From contig NZ_JBNNUK010000011.1 in NCBI RefSeq assembly GCF_050279675.1, positions 66,638-130,637 on the forward strand: DNA of 64,000 nt. Reading direction: 5' to 3'. Origin of the DNA: Viridibacillus sp050279675. Lineage in GTDB: Bacteria > Bacillota > Bacilli > Bacillales_A > Planococcaceae. Positions 1-8,620 of this stretch are shown piece after piece (position 1 is the first letter of the stretch; every line of letters begins with the position of its first letter). The position numbers were made by a program, and so were the translations under genes. The notes beneath the pieces are model-generated. The model had not been told where the DNA came from and did no database searches. It saw only the letters and a list, made by a program, of their open reading frames with translations.

Positions 1-2
1 CG

Positions 3-311
3 AAGGAAGAGATTTTTGGACCAGTATTAACAGTTTTCACTTTTGAAACAATTGAAGAAGCAATAGCATTGGCGAATTGCACGGATTATGGACTGGTCTC
101 TGGTATTTGGACTCAAAATATCGATGTCGCTCATTATGTCGCATCCAAGGTGAAATCTGGCCAAGTATTTATCAATAATTACGGTGCTGCAGGTGGAGTC
201 CAGATGCCTTTTGGTGGGTATAAAAAAAGTGGAATTGGCAGAGAGAAAGGTTTCATCGCATTAAGAAACTATACTCAAGTGAAAAACATAGCAGTGAAGT
301 TTTCTATTTGA
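3..311 (+). CDS. Aldehyde dehydrogenase family protein, C-terminal part (5' end outside window)
   Basis: The reading frame is open from the window edge and ends at TGA 309-311, so only about the last 102 residues are seen. They carry the conserved aldehyde dehydrogenase end: a KEEIFGPV block, then a Gly-rich PFGGYKKSGIGRE segment. This is the part of the NAD(P)-dependent fold that closes the active site and forms the dimer arm. The catalytic Cys lies upstream and is not visible, so substrate cannot be read. It sits 21 bp before a peptide ABC transporter gene on the same strand. A role in oxidising an amino-aldehyde from the imported substrate is an inference. Confidence 0.85.
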   Translation, partial: KEEIFGPVLTVFTFETIEEAIALANCTDYGLVSGIWTQNIDVAHYVASKVKSGQVFINNYGAAGGVQMPFGGYKKSGIGREKGFIALRNYTQVKNIAVKFSI

Positions 312-332
312 ACTTAAAATTGAGGTGAACTT

Positions 333-1364
333 ATGGAAAGTCCACAACTGCACATAGAGCCTTCAAAAAGTACTAATGATCAACTATTAGAAGTCAGAGG
401 GTTAAAAACGTATTTCCATATAGGAAAAGGTAAATTAGCTAAAGCAGTCGACGATGTAAGTTTCGCCATAAAAAAAGGTGAAACTGTTGCGTTAGTTGGG
501 GAATCTGGCAGCGGAAAAAGTATCACATCCCTGTCCATTATGAGGCTCATTCCTAGTCCCCCGGGTGAGATTGTAGAAGGTGTTATATCCCTTGAAGGAA
601 GAGATTTACTTACATTGTCAGAAGATGAGATGACGAAAGTTCGAGGGAATGAAATAGGAATGATTTTTCAAGAACCAATGACCTCTTTAGATCCAGTTTT
701 TACGATTGGCAATCAAATCGTCGAATCGTTAATGAAACATCAAAAATTGAAGAAAATAGAAGCTTACGAAAAAGCTGTCGAGTTATTGAAAATCGTTGGA
801 TTTGCTAGAGCCGAAAAAATTATTAAAGAATATCCGCATCAATTATCAGGTGGAATGAGACAAAGGGTTATGATTGCCATTGCAATGTCCAATAACCCTA
901 AGTTACTCATTGCAGATGAACCAACAACAGCTCTAGATGTTACGGTTCAAGCTCAAATTCTTAACTTAATGATTGAAATGAAAGAACAATTCGGATCTTC
1001 AATATTACTCATTACACATGATATGGGTGTTGTAGCCGAAACAGCAGATCGAGTGCTTGTCATGTATGGAGGGCAAATTGTTGAAGAGGCATCAGTTAGA
1101 GATCTCTTCTTGAAAACAAAGCATCCCTATACAACAGCATTATTAAGGACAATACCAAATATCGATGTGGACTTAAAAAGGTTAGAATCAATACCTGGGA
1201 ATGTACCTCCTGCACATTTATTCCCAACAGGCTGTCGCTTCGCGGCGCGATGTACACATGCTATGGCAAAATGCCAAGAAGAAATGCCTCAACTTTTAGA
1301 GTTCGAGAATAACCATAAAGTTAGATGCCACCTCTATGCTAGTGAAGGGGGTGCTGTAGAATGA
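333..1364 (+). CDS. Peptide ABC transporter ATP-binding protein (DppD/OppD type)
   Basis: This 343-residue cytoplasmic ATPase powers di/oligopeptide uptake. It shows Walker A GESGSGKS (about residues 57-64), the Q-loop (FQEPMTSLD), an LSGGMRQR signature and Walker B DEPTTALD, followed by the TxHD switch histidine. The Cys-rich C-terminal oligopeptide-type domain (PTGCRFAARC, then CxxE and a final C) is present, so the protein is full length. An AGGTGA site precedes the ATG. Its last codons overlap the next ATPase gene by 4 bp, so the two are translationally coupled and probably form the heterodimeric motor for the permeases at 5012 and 5964. Confidence 0.93.
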   Translation: MESPQLHIEPSKSTNDQLLEVRGLKTYFHIGKGKLAKAVDDVSFAIKKGETVALVGESGSGKSITSLSIMRLIPSPPGEIVEGVISLEGRDLLTLSEDEMTKVRGNEIGMIFQEPMTSLDPVFTIGNQIVESLMKHQKLKKIEAYEKAVELLKIVGFARAEKIIKEYPHQLSGGMRQRVMIAIAMSNNPKLLIADEPTTALDVTVQAQILNLMIEMKEQFGSSILLITHDMGVVAETADRVLVMYGGQIVEEASVRDLFLKTKHPYTTALLRTIPNIDVDLKRLESIPGNVPPAHLFPTGCRFAARCTHAMAKCQEEMPQLLEFENNHKVRCHLYASEGGAVE

Positions 1365-2398
1365 ACGAGGGAGAAAAAATACTTGAGATAAAGCATTTAA
1401 AAACCTATTTCCCGATTAAAGGTACTCTTTTGAAAGGGAGAGCAGGTCTCGTAAAAGCAGTCGATGATATTAGTTTTGATGTATTCAAAGGGGAAACTTT
1501 AGGGATTGTAGGAGAGTCAGGTTCTGGCAAATCGACTTTAGGAAGAACCATTCTACGTTTGACTGAACCTACTGATGGCGAAATTATTTTTGAAGGAAAT
1601 CATCTAGAACATTTAGGAAATCGACAACTACAGAACCATCGCCAACATATGCAAATGGTTTTTCAGGACCCTTTTGCTTCATTGAACCCTAGAATGCGTG
1701 TAGAGCAACTTGTAGGAGAGCCTATAGCTGTACAGAAAATCCTATCAAAAACTGAAAGAACTAGAAAAGTAGAGAGCTTAATTGAAAAGGTAGGCTTACC
1801 AAAAGAAGCGCTCGCAAAATTCCCTCATGAATTTTCTGGAGGACAAAGACAGCGCATTGGCATTGCGAGAGCATTATCGATGAATCCGAAATTTATTATT
1901 GCAGATGAGCCTGTATCAGCACTCGATGTATCTGTGCAATCGCAAGTGTTGAATTTAATGTTGGATCTACAAGAAGAATTCAATTTGACTTATTTATTTA
2001 TTTCTCATGACTTAAGTGTAGTGAAACACATTAGTGACCGTGTAGGTGTTATGTATTTAGGAAGAATTGTTGAAATTGGACCTAAACAAGATATTTATAA
2101 TAATCCGCTTCATCCATATACTCAGGCTTTATTATCTGCAATTCCAATAGTGAATTTCGAAAAGAAGCGAGAAAAAATTCAGCTAAGCGGAGAGCCGCCA
2201 AGTCCCTCAGATCCTCCAACGGGATGCGCGTTTCATACGAGATGTCCAAAGGCGTTTGATCGTTGTAAAGTTGAACGTCCTGAACTTATTCATATAGAAA
2301 ACGGACAGCAAGTTGCCTGCCATCTATATTCACTACAGGATAATAAAAAGCTTTTGAATGCAGAAAGTAAAATTCTCGAATTAACCAAATTAAATTGA
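1361..2398 (+). CDS. Peptide ABC transporter ATP-binding protein (DppF/OppF type)
   Basis: This is the second ATPase of the importer, 345 residues, starting at an ATG within the ATGA overlap with the previous stop. Walker A is GESGSGKST, the signature FSGGQRQRIGIARAL and Walker B DEPVSALD, which is the normal DppF/OppF pattern (SGGQ rather than the SGGM of DppD). The C-terminal region again has the PTGCAFHTRCP cysteine motif. It lies between dppD-like and peptidase genes, so ATPases come before receptor and permeases here, the reverse of the second importer at 34-39 kb. Confidence 0.93.
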   Translation: MNEGEKILEIKHLKTYFPIKGTLLKGRAGLVKAVDDISFDVFKGETLGIVGESGSGKSTLGRTILRLTEPTDGEIIFEGNHLEHLGNRQLQNHRQHMQMVFQDPFASLNPRMRVEQLVGEPIAVQKILSKTERTRKVESLIEKVGLPKEALAKFPHEFSGGQRQRIGIARALSMNPKFIIADEPVSALDVSVQSQVLNLMLDLQEEFNLTYLFISHDLSVVKHISDRVGVMYLGRIVEIGPKQDIYNNPLHPYTQALLSAIPIVNFEKKREKIQLSGEPPSPSDPPTGCAFHTRCPKAFDRCKVERPELIHIENGQQVACHLYSLQDNKKLLNAESKILELTKLN

Positions 2399-2434
2399 TT
2401 GAATATTTAGAAAACGATTCAAGGAGGCGTGTTC

Positions 2435-3424
2435 ATGAGCTTTGGCAATATTACAGATGTACCAGGTATAAAGGTTGGTAACGTAGAAAATGTAGAAGCG
2501 TTAACAGGTTGCACGGTTATCCTTGCACAAGGTGGGGCTGTTTGTGGGGTAGACGTGCGAGGCTCAGCTCCAGGTACTAGAGAAACGGATTTGCTTGATC
2601 CCATTAATAGAATTGAAGAAGTACATGGTATTTGCTTATCGGGGGGAAGTGCATATGGTTTAGATGCAGCTTCAGGCGTTATGCAATACCTTGAAGAACA
2701 AGGGATTGGGCTTGATGTCGGTGTCGCTAAAGTTCCAATTGTTCCGGGTGCAGTCCTTTTTGATTTACAAATAGGTAGTCCCAATATTCGCCCCGATAAG
2801 CAAATGGGCTACGAAGCGGCCTCGCAAGCCAAGAAGGGAACTTTCTCTTTTGGAAATGTGGGAGCTGGTTGTGGTGCTACAGTAGGGAAGATTACAGGAC
2901 CGGAACATTGCATGAAAGGTGGTTTAGGTAGTACTTCAATTGAATTAGAAAATGGTTTCGTTGTAGGTGCACTTGTCGCTGTTAATGCAGTTGGAGATGT
3001 CAGGGATCCACTGACAAGAGAAATACTAGCAGGTCCAATCGATGCTAATACTGGGCTTATAATAGATAGCCTAAAGTTTATAGAAGAAAATTTATCAGGC
3101 AATGCTCTGCCCGGATCTAATACAACAATTGGGTTAGTAGCAGTCAATGCAAAATTAACAAAAGCGGAAGCAAAGAAGGTTGCCCAAATTACTCAAAATG
3201 CCTTAGCAAGAACCATTTTCCCAGTACATACTATGCTGGATGGGGATACGGTTTTTGTACTAGCTACTGGAGGAAAGTCTTATCCTTTAGATTTCGTTGG
3301 TAATATGGCAGCAAAAGCGATGGAAGAAGCTATAATCATTGCTATTAAATCTGCAAACGAAGTTGAAGGAGCACCAAGCTATCAAAGCTACAACAGCAAA
3401 AAGAATTTGGAAATGCCGACATAA
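2435..3424 (+). CDS. P1 (S58) family self-processing aminopeptidase, DmpA/BapA/NylC superfamily
   Basis: The 329-residue protein has the P1 hallmarks: an N-terminal TDVPGIKVGN, an internal SGGSAYGLDAA loop, and GAGCGATVGK before KGGLGS. Members cleave themselves into two chains, freeing an N-terminal Ser/Thr nucleophile. The likely processing site is Asn229-Thr230 in SNTTIGLVAVNA, a Thr-type site as in NylC-like enzymes. Relatives hydrolyse D-amino-acid or beta-amino-acid peptides, esters, or nylon oligomers. AAGGAGG (2421-2427) is 7 nt from ATG 2435; a GTG at 2429 is too close to be used. Placement inside a peptide importer operon suggests that it processes the imported peptide in the cytoplasm. 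Confidence 0.88.
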   Translation: MSFGNITDVPGIKVGNVENVEALTGCTVILAQGGAVCGVDVRGSAPGTRETDLLDPINRIEEVHGICLSGGSAYGLDAASGVMQYLEEQGIGLDVGVAKVPIVPGAVLFDLQIGSPNIRPDKQMGYEAASQAKKGTFSFGNVGAGCGATVGKITGPEHCMKGGLGSTSIELENGFVVGALVAVNAVGDVRDPLTREILAGPIDANTGLIIDSLKFIEENLSGNALPGSNTTIGLVAVNAKLTKAEAKKVAQITQNALARTIFPVHTMLDGDTVFVLATGGKSYPLDFVGNMAAKAMEEAIIIAIKSANEVEGAPSYQSYNSKKNLEMPT

Positions 3425-3451
3425 AATATCTTTATTCAAAGAGGGGGCTAT

Positions 3452-4996
3452 TTGAACATGAAGAGTACAAAGAGGCTAATGATTGTCGCAATGATTGTTG
3501 TCTGTATGTTTTTAATCAGTGCTTGTTCGGGTGGAAAAGAAAGCGGAGAGGGTAGTTCAGGTAACGGGAAAACACAAGAAATTAAAGTAAGGGTAAATGA
3601 TGATCCCGATTTTCTTGACCCGCATTTAGCGACGGCATCTATTTCATTTCAAATGATTCTAAATATGTTCGAAGGGTTATTTGCTCCAGAAACGGACGGA
3701 TCATTAAAACCAGCAATTGCTGAAAGCTATGAATTATCAAAAGATGGTTTGACTTATACATTCAAAATCCGACAAAACGTGAAATTCCATAACGGTAGCG
3801 TCTTAAAAGTAGATGATATCCTCTATACATTTGAGCACCTAATGGGGACAAAAAATGGCAAGCCTCTTTCAGGTAACTTTGGCAATGTAGAATCTGTAAA
3901 TGCTCCTGATGAGTCTACAGTTGTTATTAAGCTTAAAGAGCCAAATTCTAATTTCCTTTATTCTTTAACGGCTTTACAATCTGCAATCGTACCTAAAGAT
4001 AATGATGGTAAACAAAATGAAAATCCAATTGGAACTGGCCCATTTAAATTTGTTAAGTATACACCGGGATCTAATTTAGTTTTAGAAAAAAATTCAGATT
4101 ACTGGCAAGAGAACATACCTTATCTAGATAAGGTAACATTCGCATTCCAATCAGATGATAACTCTGCAGTAATGAGTTTGATAGCTAAAGAAGTAGATTT
4201 AACAGGAGTTCGTGGACACCGATTATCTGAGGTTGAAAATGATTTTAACATCAGTCACCAAAATAACAACTCAGCCTTAGTCATTACGTTTAATGAAGAA
4301 AAAAAGCCATTTAATGATTTAAAAGTTCGTCAAGCTATCAATATTGCTATTAATAAACAGGATGTTATTGATTCTGTATATTCTGGATACGCTACTCGTC
4401 TTGGTTCTAATATGAGTCCAGCAATGGGAGATTACTATCTTGATGGATTACAAGATGTCTATGCACGTGACATTAACAAAGCTAAAAAGTTATTGTCTGA
4501 AGCAGGGTATCCAAAAGGTTTTAAAACGAAAATCACAGTATCTTCACATAATGATATGTACTCAAATATCGCTCAAATTGCTGCAGAGAACTTAAAAGAA
4601 ATAGGCATCGATGTTGAAATCGAAGTTGTAGAGTGGGGAATTTGGCTAGAGCGTGTTTACTTTGGTAGAGATTATGAAATGACTACGATTGATTTAACGG
4701 GAAAACCGTCAGCATATGAAATTTTAAATGATTATATTTCTACAAATGACAAAGAAAACTTCTTCCGATTTAACAATAAAGAGTTTGATAAAGTCATGGC
4801 AGATGTATTAAAAGAAACGGATCAGAAAAAACAAATTGAGATGTATAAACGTGCTCAAGAAATTTTAAGTGAACAATCTACTGCAGTATATATTGCTGAC
4901 TATCAAGTGCTATGGGCTGCAAATAAAAAAATTGAAGGACTAAAAAGTTATCCATTCTGGTTCCACGACATGTCAGAAGTGAGATTTACTGAATAG
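3452..4996 (+). CDS. Peptide ABC transporter substrate-binding lipoprotein (family 5)
   Basis: The 514-residue receptor begins with a basic tip and hydrophobic stretch ending in the lipobox LISAC, so it is lipid-anchored outside the membrane. The mature part has the SBP_bac_5 features: DPDFLDPHLA near the start, GTGPFKFVKY in the middle and the LLSEAGYPKG motif. It captures the peptide for the permeases just downstream (15 bp). GAGG lies 7 nt before a TTG at 3452; ATG 3458 two codons later is a possible alternative start. Substrate range is not readable from sequence. Confidence 0.92.
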   Translation: MNMKSTKRLMIVAMIVVCMFLISACSGGKESGEGSSGNGKTQEIKVRVNDDPDFLDPHLATASISFQMILNMFEGLFAPETDGSLKPAIAESYELSKDGLTYTFKIRQNVKFHNGSVLKVDDILYTFEHLMGTKNGKPLSGNFGNVESVNAPDESTVVIKLKEPNSNFLYSLTALQSAIVPKDNDGKQNENPIGTGPFKFVKYTPGSNLVLEKNSDYWQENIPYLDKVTFAFQSDDNSAVMSLIAKEVDLTGVRGHRLSEVENDFNISHQNNNSALVITFNEEKKPFNDLKVRQAINIAINKQDVIDSVYSGYATRLGSNMSPAMGDYYLDGLQDVYARDINKAKKLLSEAGYPKGFKTKITVSSHNDMYSNIAQIAAENLKEIGIDVEIEVVEWGIWLERVYFGRDYEMTTIDLTGKPSAYEILNDYISTNDKENFFRFNNKEFDKVMADVLKETDQKKQIEMYKRAQEILSEQSTAVYIADYQVLWAANKKIEGLKSYPFWFHDMSEVRFTE

Positions 4997-5011
4997 AGGG
5001 GAAGAATAGAC

Positions 5012-5953
5012 ATGGCTTATATCATCCGAAGAATTATATTATTTGTTGTGACAATGGCAATTGTATCTTTTATCACTTTTGCAGTTTTTCAAATTTTACC
5101 GGGTGATCCGATTCGTACAATGTTAGGAACAGAGGCAGATGAAGTGCAAGTAGAGACACTGAGAAAAGAACTCGGCTTGGACCAACCGCTTTATGTTCAA
5201 TACTTTGAGTGGGCAAAAGGTTTAGTTACAGGTGATTTAGGTGAATCGATACGATTTTCTATGCCAGTAAAAGAATTGCTCATGGATCGCTTACCAGTCA
5301 CGATTTCATTAGCTGCGATTACACTGCTCATTGTAATAATTGTAGCTATCCCTTTAGGTATTTTTGTTGCTAAAAGACAAAATAAAATGAGTGATGTTGT
5401 ATTTTCTTCCATTACTCAGGTAGGGATGGCTATCCCTTCTTTCTGGTTGGGGATGTTATTAATCTTATACCTAGGAATGAATTTTAGTTTCTTCTCAATC
5501 AGTGGATATGTTCCGTGGACTGAAAGTATAACAGGTGCTTTAGGTGCCATATTATTACCTGCACTGACAATCGCCATTCCTCAAATCGCTGTAAAATTTC
5601 GCTACGTAAGGAATGCGATATTGGAACAGTTAAGATTGGATTATGTCCGTACAATTCGCAGTAAGGGAATTACAGAAAAGTTTGTAATGTATAAACATGT
5701 TTTAAGAAATTCCATGATTCCAATTTTAACGATATTCGGATTAATAACAGCTGAAGTTGTAGCAGGAACAATTATTGTAGAACAGGTTTTTGCTCTTCCT
5801 GGAATTGGCCAATTATTAATTACTTCAATTGGCTATCGTGATTTTCCGTTAGTACAAGGCATAGTAATGTACATCACATTTGTAGTAGTATTTATCAATT
5901 TCTTTGTAGATATTTTATATTCTGTCTTAGACCCAAGAATACGATTAAATTAA
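5012..5953 (+). CDS. Peptide ABC transporter permease (DppB/OppB type)
   Basis: This integral membrane protein of 313 residues starts with a short cytoplasmic tip and a long first helix. A typical extracellular region follows (GDPIRTMLG, LGLDQPLYVQY, GDLGES), then five more helices. The EAA loop that docks the ATPase is at YVRTIRSKGI...KHVLRNSMIPI. The C-terminus ends with the usual LDPRIRLN. It pairs with the DppC-type permease 10 bp downstream. Confidence 0.93.
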   Translation: MAYIIRRIILFVVTMAIVSFITFAVFQILPGDPIRTMLGTEADEVQVETLRKELGLDQPLYVQYFEWAKGLVTGDLGESIRFSMPVKELLMDRLPVTISLAAITLLIVIIVAIPLGIFVAKRQNKMSDVVFSSITQVGMAIPSFWLGMLLILYLGMNFSFFSISGYVPWTESITGALGAILLPALTIAIPQIAVKFRYVRNAILEQLRLDYVRTIRSKGITEKFVMYKHVLRNSMIPILTIFGLITAEVVAGTIIVEQVFALPGIGQLLITSIGYRDFPLVQGIVMYITFVVVFINFFVDILYSVLDPRIRLN

Positions 5954-5963
5954 GGAGGTCCAT

Positions 5964-6788
5964 ATGAAAACATTAATGGGTAATGCTAAAAATATTAATT
6001 TAATAATAGGCCTCCTCATTTTGATATCTTTTTTACTTTTAATGATCGTGAGTTTTTTCTATACGCCCCATGATGTGACTGCGATGAATGTCGCCAATAA
6101 GTTAAAGGGACCAAATAGTGAGAATTGGTTTGGGACCGATGAATTCGGCAGAGATATCTTCAGTCGCATTATGAAAGGTACTCAAACAGCCTTTTTTGTA
6201 GGCACATTAACAGTAACTATAGGTGTTGTCTTTGGAACACTTATAGGTGGGATAGCTGGCTATGTTGGTGGTTGGGTAGATGAGGTTTTCATGAGAATCA
6301 TGGATGCTTTAATGGCTTTTCCAGGCATTATTCTAGCACTAATGCTAGTAGCTGTGTTTGGCTCAGGGATTGTCAATACATCGATTGCGCTTGGATTAAT
6401 CGCCATTCCTAGCATTGCACGAATTGCTCGTAGTGGTTTTGTACAACACAAAGAATACGAGTATGTTTTATCAGCAAAGTTAATCGGGGTAAAACCATTC
6501 AAAATCATGTTCCGTCATATATTACCCAATGTTTCGTCACCTTTGATAGTAGCAGCATCTGTTAGCTTTGGTGTAGCAATGCTGGCTGAAGCTGCACTAA
6601 GTTATTTGGGATTAGGGGTTAAACCGCCAGATCCTAGTTGGGGCAGAATGTTAAAAGACTCTCAAGCTTTTCTTAAAAGTGCACCATGGTACACATATGC
6701 ACCTGGCATTGCCATTACATTCATGGTATTAGGATTTTATATGTTAAGTAATGCAATCCGAGATATTTTAGATCCAAGGTCCAACTAA
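5964..6788 (+). CDS. Peptide ABC transporter permease (DppC/OppC type)
   Basis: This is the second membrane subunit, 274 residues, with AAGGAGG 5 nt before its ATG. It shows the DppC features: one N-terminal helix, then the FGTDEFGRDIFSRI motif, and an EAA loop at LIGVKPFKIMFRHILPN. It ends in RDILDPRSN. It closes the first importer operon and is followed by a strong bidirectional terminator shared with the convergent PucR-type gene. Confidence 0.93.
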   Translation: MKTLMGNAKNINLIIGLLILISFLLLMIVSFFYTPHDVTAMNVANKLKGPNSENWFGTDEFGRDIFSRIMKGTQTAFFVGTLTVTIGVVFGTLIGGIAGYVGGWVDEVFMRIMDALMAFPGIILALMLVAVFGSGIVNTSIALGLIAIPSIARIARSGFVQHKEYEYVLSAKLIGVKPFKIMFRHILPNVSSPLIVAASVSFGVAMLAEAALSYLGLGVKPPDPSWGRMLKDSQAFLKSAPWYTYAPGIAITFMVLGFYMLSNAIRDILDPRSN

Positions 6789-6803
6789 TCTAGCAAAAAT
6801 AAT

Positions 6804-6840
6804 AAAACCGGTTTTCTCTATACGAGAAAAACCGGTTTTC
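6804..6840. terminator. Bidirectional rho-independent terminator
   Basis: Arms 6804-6818 and 6824-6839 pair over 15 bp with one bulged A around a 5-nt loop, flanked by an A-run on one side and a T-run on the other. It can end the importer operon (+) and the PucR-type gene (-). The TAG stop of the PucR gene (6818-6820) lies inside the hairpin, so its last codons double as terminator stem. Confidence 0.85.
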
Positions 6841-8473
6841 CTTCGTTATTATTTTGTTTAAGCAATAACTGATAGGCTTTAATAGCAACCTCAAGTGCAA
6901 GACGGTTGGAGGGTTCCATAAAATTTGAACCAAGAAGTGTTTCTAGTTTTTCTAATCTATTATATAACGTTTGCCTTACGATAAAGAGACGATCTGCGGT
7001 TTCATTCTTAACCCCGTTACATTCTAAATAAATGCAAAGTGTTGTAAATAAATCACTTTCATACTTTTGATCATAGTTTAAGATAACGTCTAAATAATCG
7101 TGAACGTAGTTTTCAAGTTGTTTACTCTCAATTAACAATAGTAGCAGTCTATTGATACCAAGATCATTGTAGAAATAAGTGTTAACAATGTCATGTTTTT
7201 CCAATGTAATGACTTTCTTTGCCTCTACATAACCTTCTTTTACTTGAGCTATATCCTTATATACTCTACTCAAGCCAAATTTACATTCATTCCCGCAAAA
7301 TGTACTAGTATCTTTCATATCCTTGATACTTTGTATGATTTGATCAAATCTATCCGTTTTCTCTTTCAAATGATCTGCTGCTATGAACGATGCAATGACT
7401 GCTATTTCAGTCCTTTTAGAAGAAACAGCTGGAAAAAATCCATGCCTCTTGAAAATGGAGCGAACTAACATTGAGCGTTGCAACTTCATCTCTTCCCAGT
7501 CTTCTTCAATAATATTGATCTCTGCAGAATCTAACTGCATAACAAAAATTCTAAAGTACATATTGCGACTTGCAGCTGGTAAATAAGTTTGGATGTCATC
7601 TTGTTCATAGTCTCTGCCTTTTATAAGGTTTTGTACAAGTTCATCTTCCATGTTTTGTTTTCGTTCTTGAATTGTTCGATTGCGTAAAAGGATTTGTGCA
7701 ATGGCAAGGGCTGCTCGATCTAAAATAAGAAAAAAGAACTCATTTGACATCGGTTGTTGCACTTGTAAGCAGAGATGCCCCCAAACTTGTCCCAGTCCTT
7801 TAACCGGCATAAGGGCAAATGTTTCATTGGAAAGAGTAAAGTTTTTTTGTACTGTCATATCAGAAGGTGATTTTTCAATAAAAGTACGAATAGAAGTTTC
7901 TAACTCTTTTATCTCAGATGGGTAATAATATGATTTTGAATGATCCGTTATAAACAAAACTCCCTGTCGGAAGTAATGATTCAATTCTTGAAGAATTTTC
8001 AAGATTCCGTTAGGGCTTAATGAAAGATCGATAAATTTCGTGGACAGCGTATCAAGTTGGGAAAGCCATTGGTGATGTTGGTTAATAATTAACGTATGTA
8101 AATCTTGAGTAATGTCGACAAAACGTACAACCTCTTCAAAGATGATCAGAGGAAAATCATGTTCATCTGCTAATTTTATAAGCTCATTAGGAATCTCTTT
8201 AAAATAAGGACCAATTTCAATACACATACCAGCGGCGTTTTTTTCTATTAAATTTTCTAAATACCTGAGTTGAGTTGTGAGGTCGAGTTGAAGACCTACA
8301 CCAGTTGTTAATATTAATTCTCCACCATTAATAAGTGTTTCAAATTCCTTTATTTCTAAAATATGAGACCACTTCACTTGATTATTTATGCCTTTTGAAC
8401 CTGCTATAACTTTTGCTGATTTAAATGATTTTCTATCTAATATGTCTTGTATGGTTAAAACAAATTCAATCAT
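6818..8473 (-). CDS. PucR family transcriptional regulator
   Basis: The 551-residue protein has an N-terminal PucR ligand domain (about residues 6-130; LTIQDILDRKSF, then ILTTGVGL) and a middle GGDEF-like/CdaR region. The C-terminal PucR helix-turn-helix includes ETADRLFIVRQTLYNRLEKLETLLG. Such proteins are usually activators that sense amino acids, purines or related nitrogen compounds. The gene diverges from the semialdehyde dehydrogenase-aminotransferase pair (147 bp between) and converges on the importer operon, so it is the obvious candidate regulator for both. GGGGGG lies about 8 nt before the ATG. Confidence 0.88.
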   Translation of the reverse strand: MIEFVLTIQDILDRKSFKSAKVIAGSKGINNQVKWSHILEIKEFETLINGGELILTTGVGLQLDLTTQLRYLENLIEKNAAGMCIEIGPYFKEIPNELIKLADEHDFPLIIFEEVVRFVDITQDLHTLIINQHHQWLSQLDTLSTKFIDLSLSPNGILKILQELNHYFRQGVLFITDHSKSYYYPSEIKELETSIRTFIEKSPSDMTVQKNFTLSNETFALMPVKGLGQVWGHLCLQVQQPMSNEFFFLILDRAALAIAQILLRNRTIQERKQNMEDELVQNLIKGRDYEQDDIQTYLPAASRNMYFRIFVMQLDSAEINIIEEDWEEMKLQRSMLVRSIFKRHGFFPAVSSKRTEIAVIASFIAADHLKEKTDRFDQIIQSIKDMKDTSTFCGNECKFGLSRVYKDIAQVKEGYVEAKKVITLEKHDIVNTYFYNDLGINRLLLLLIESKQLENYVHDYLDVILNYDQKYESDLFTTLCIYLECNGVKNETADRLFIVRQTLYNRLEKLETLLGSNFMEPSNRLALEVAIKAYQLLLKQNNNEGKPVFLV

Positions 8474-8620
8474 TCCAATAGCCCCCCAATAAGTTAAAAA
8501 AAATCTAACATGAGTGTACTTTATGTAAAGTGTAACTATTCTAAATAATCTGTAAAATAAATTATGAGGTTAATTGTTAATAACGTCAACTTTAAAGAAA
8601 AGTAGAATAGGAGGACGTAT
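8474..8620. promoter_or_regulatory. Divergent promoter region between PucR-type gene and dehydrogenase operon
   Basis: This AT-rich spacer must hold promoters for both directions and probably the PucR-type operator. I see AGGAGG (8602-8607) serving the dehydrogenase start at 8621, and short imperfect repeats of TAAAGTGTA/TTTATGTAAA near 8520-8536. I cannot define a clear -35/-10 pair. Confidence 0.45.
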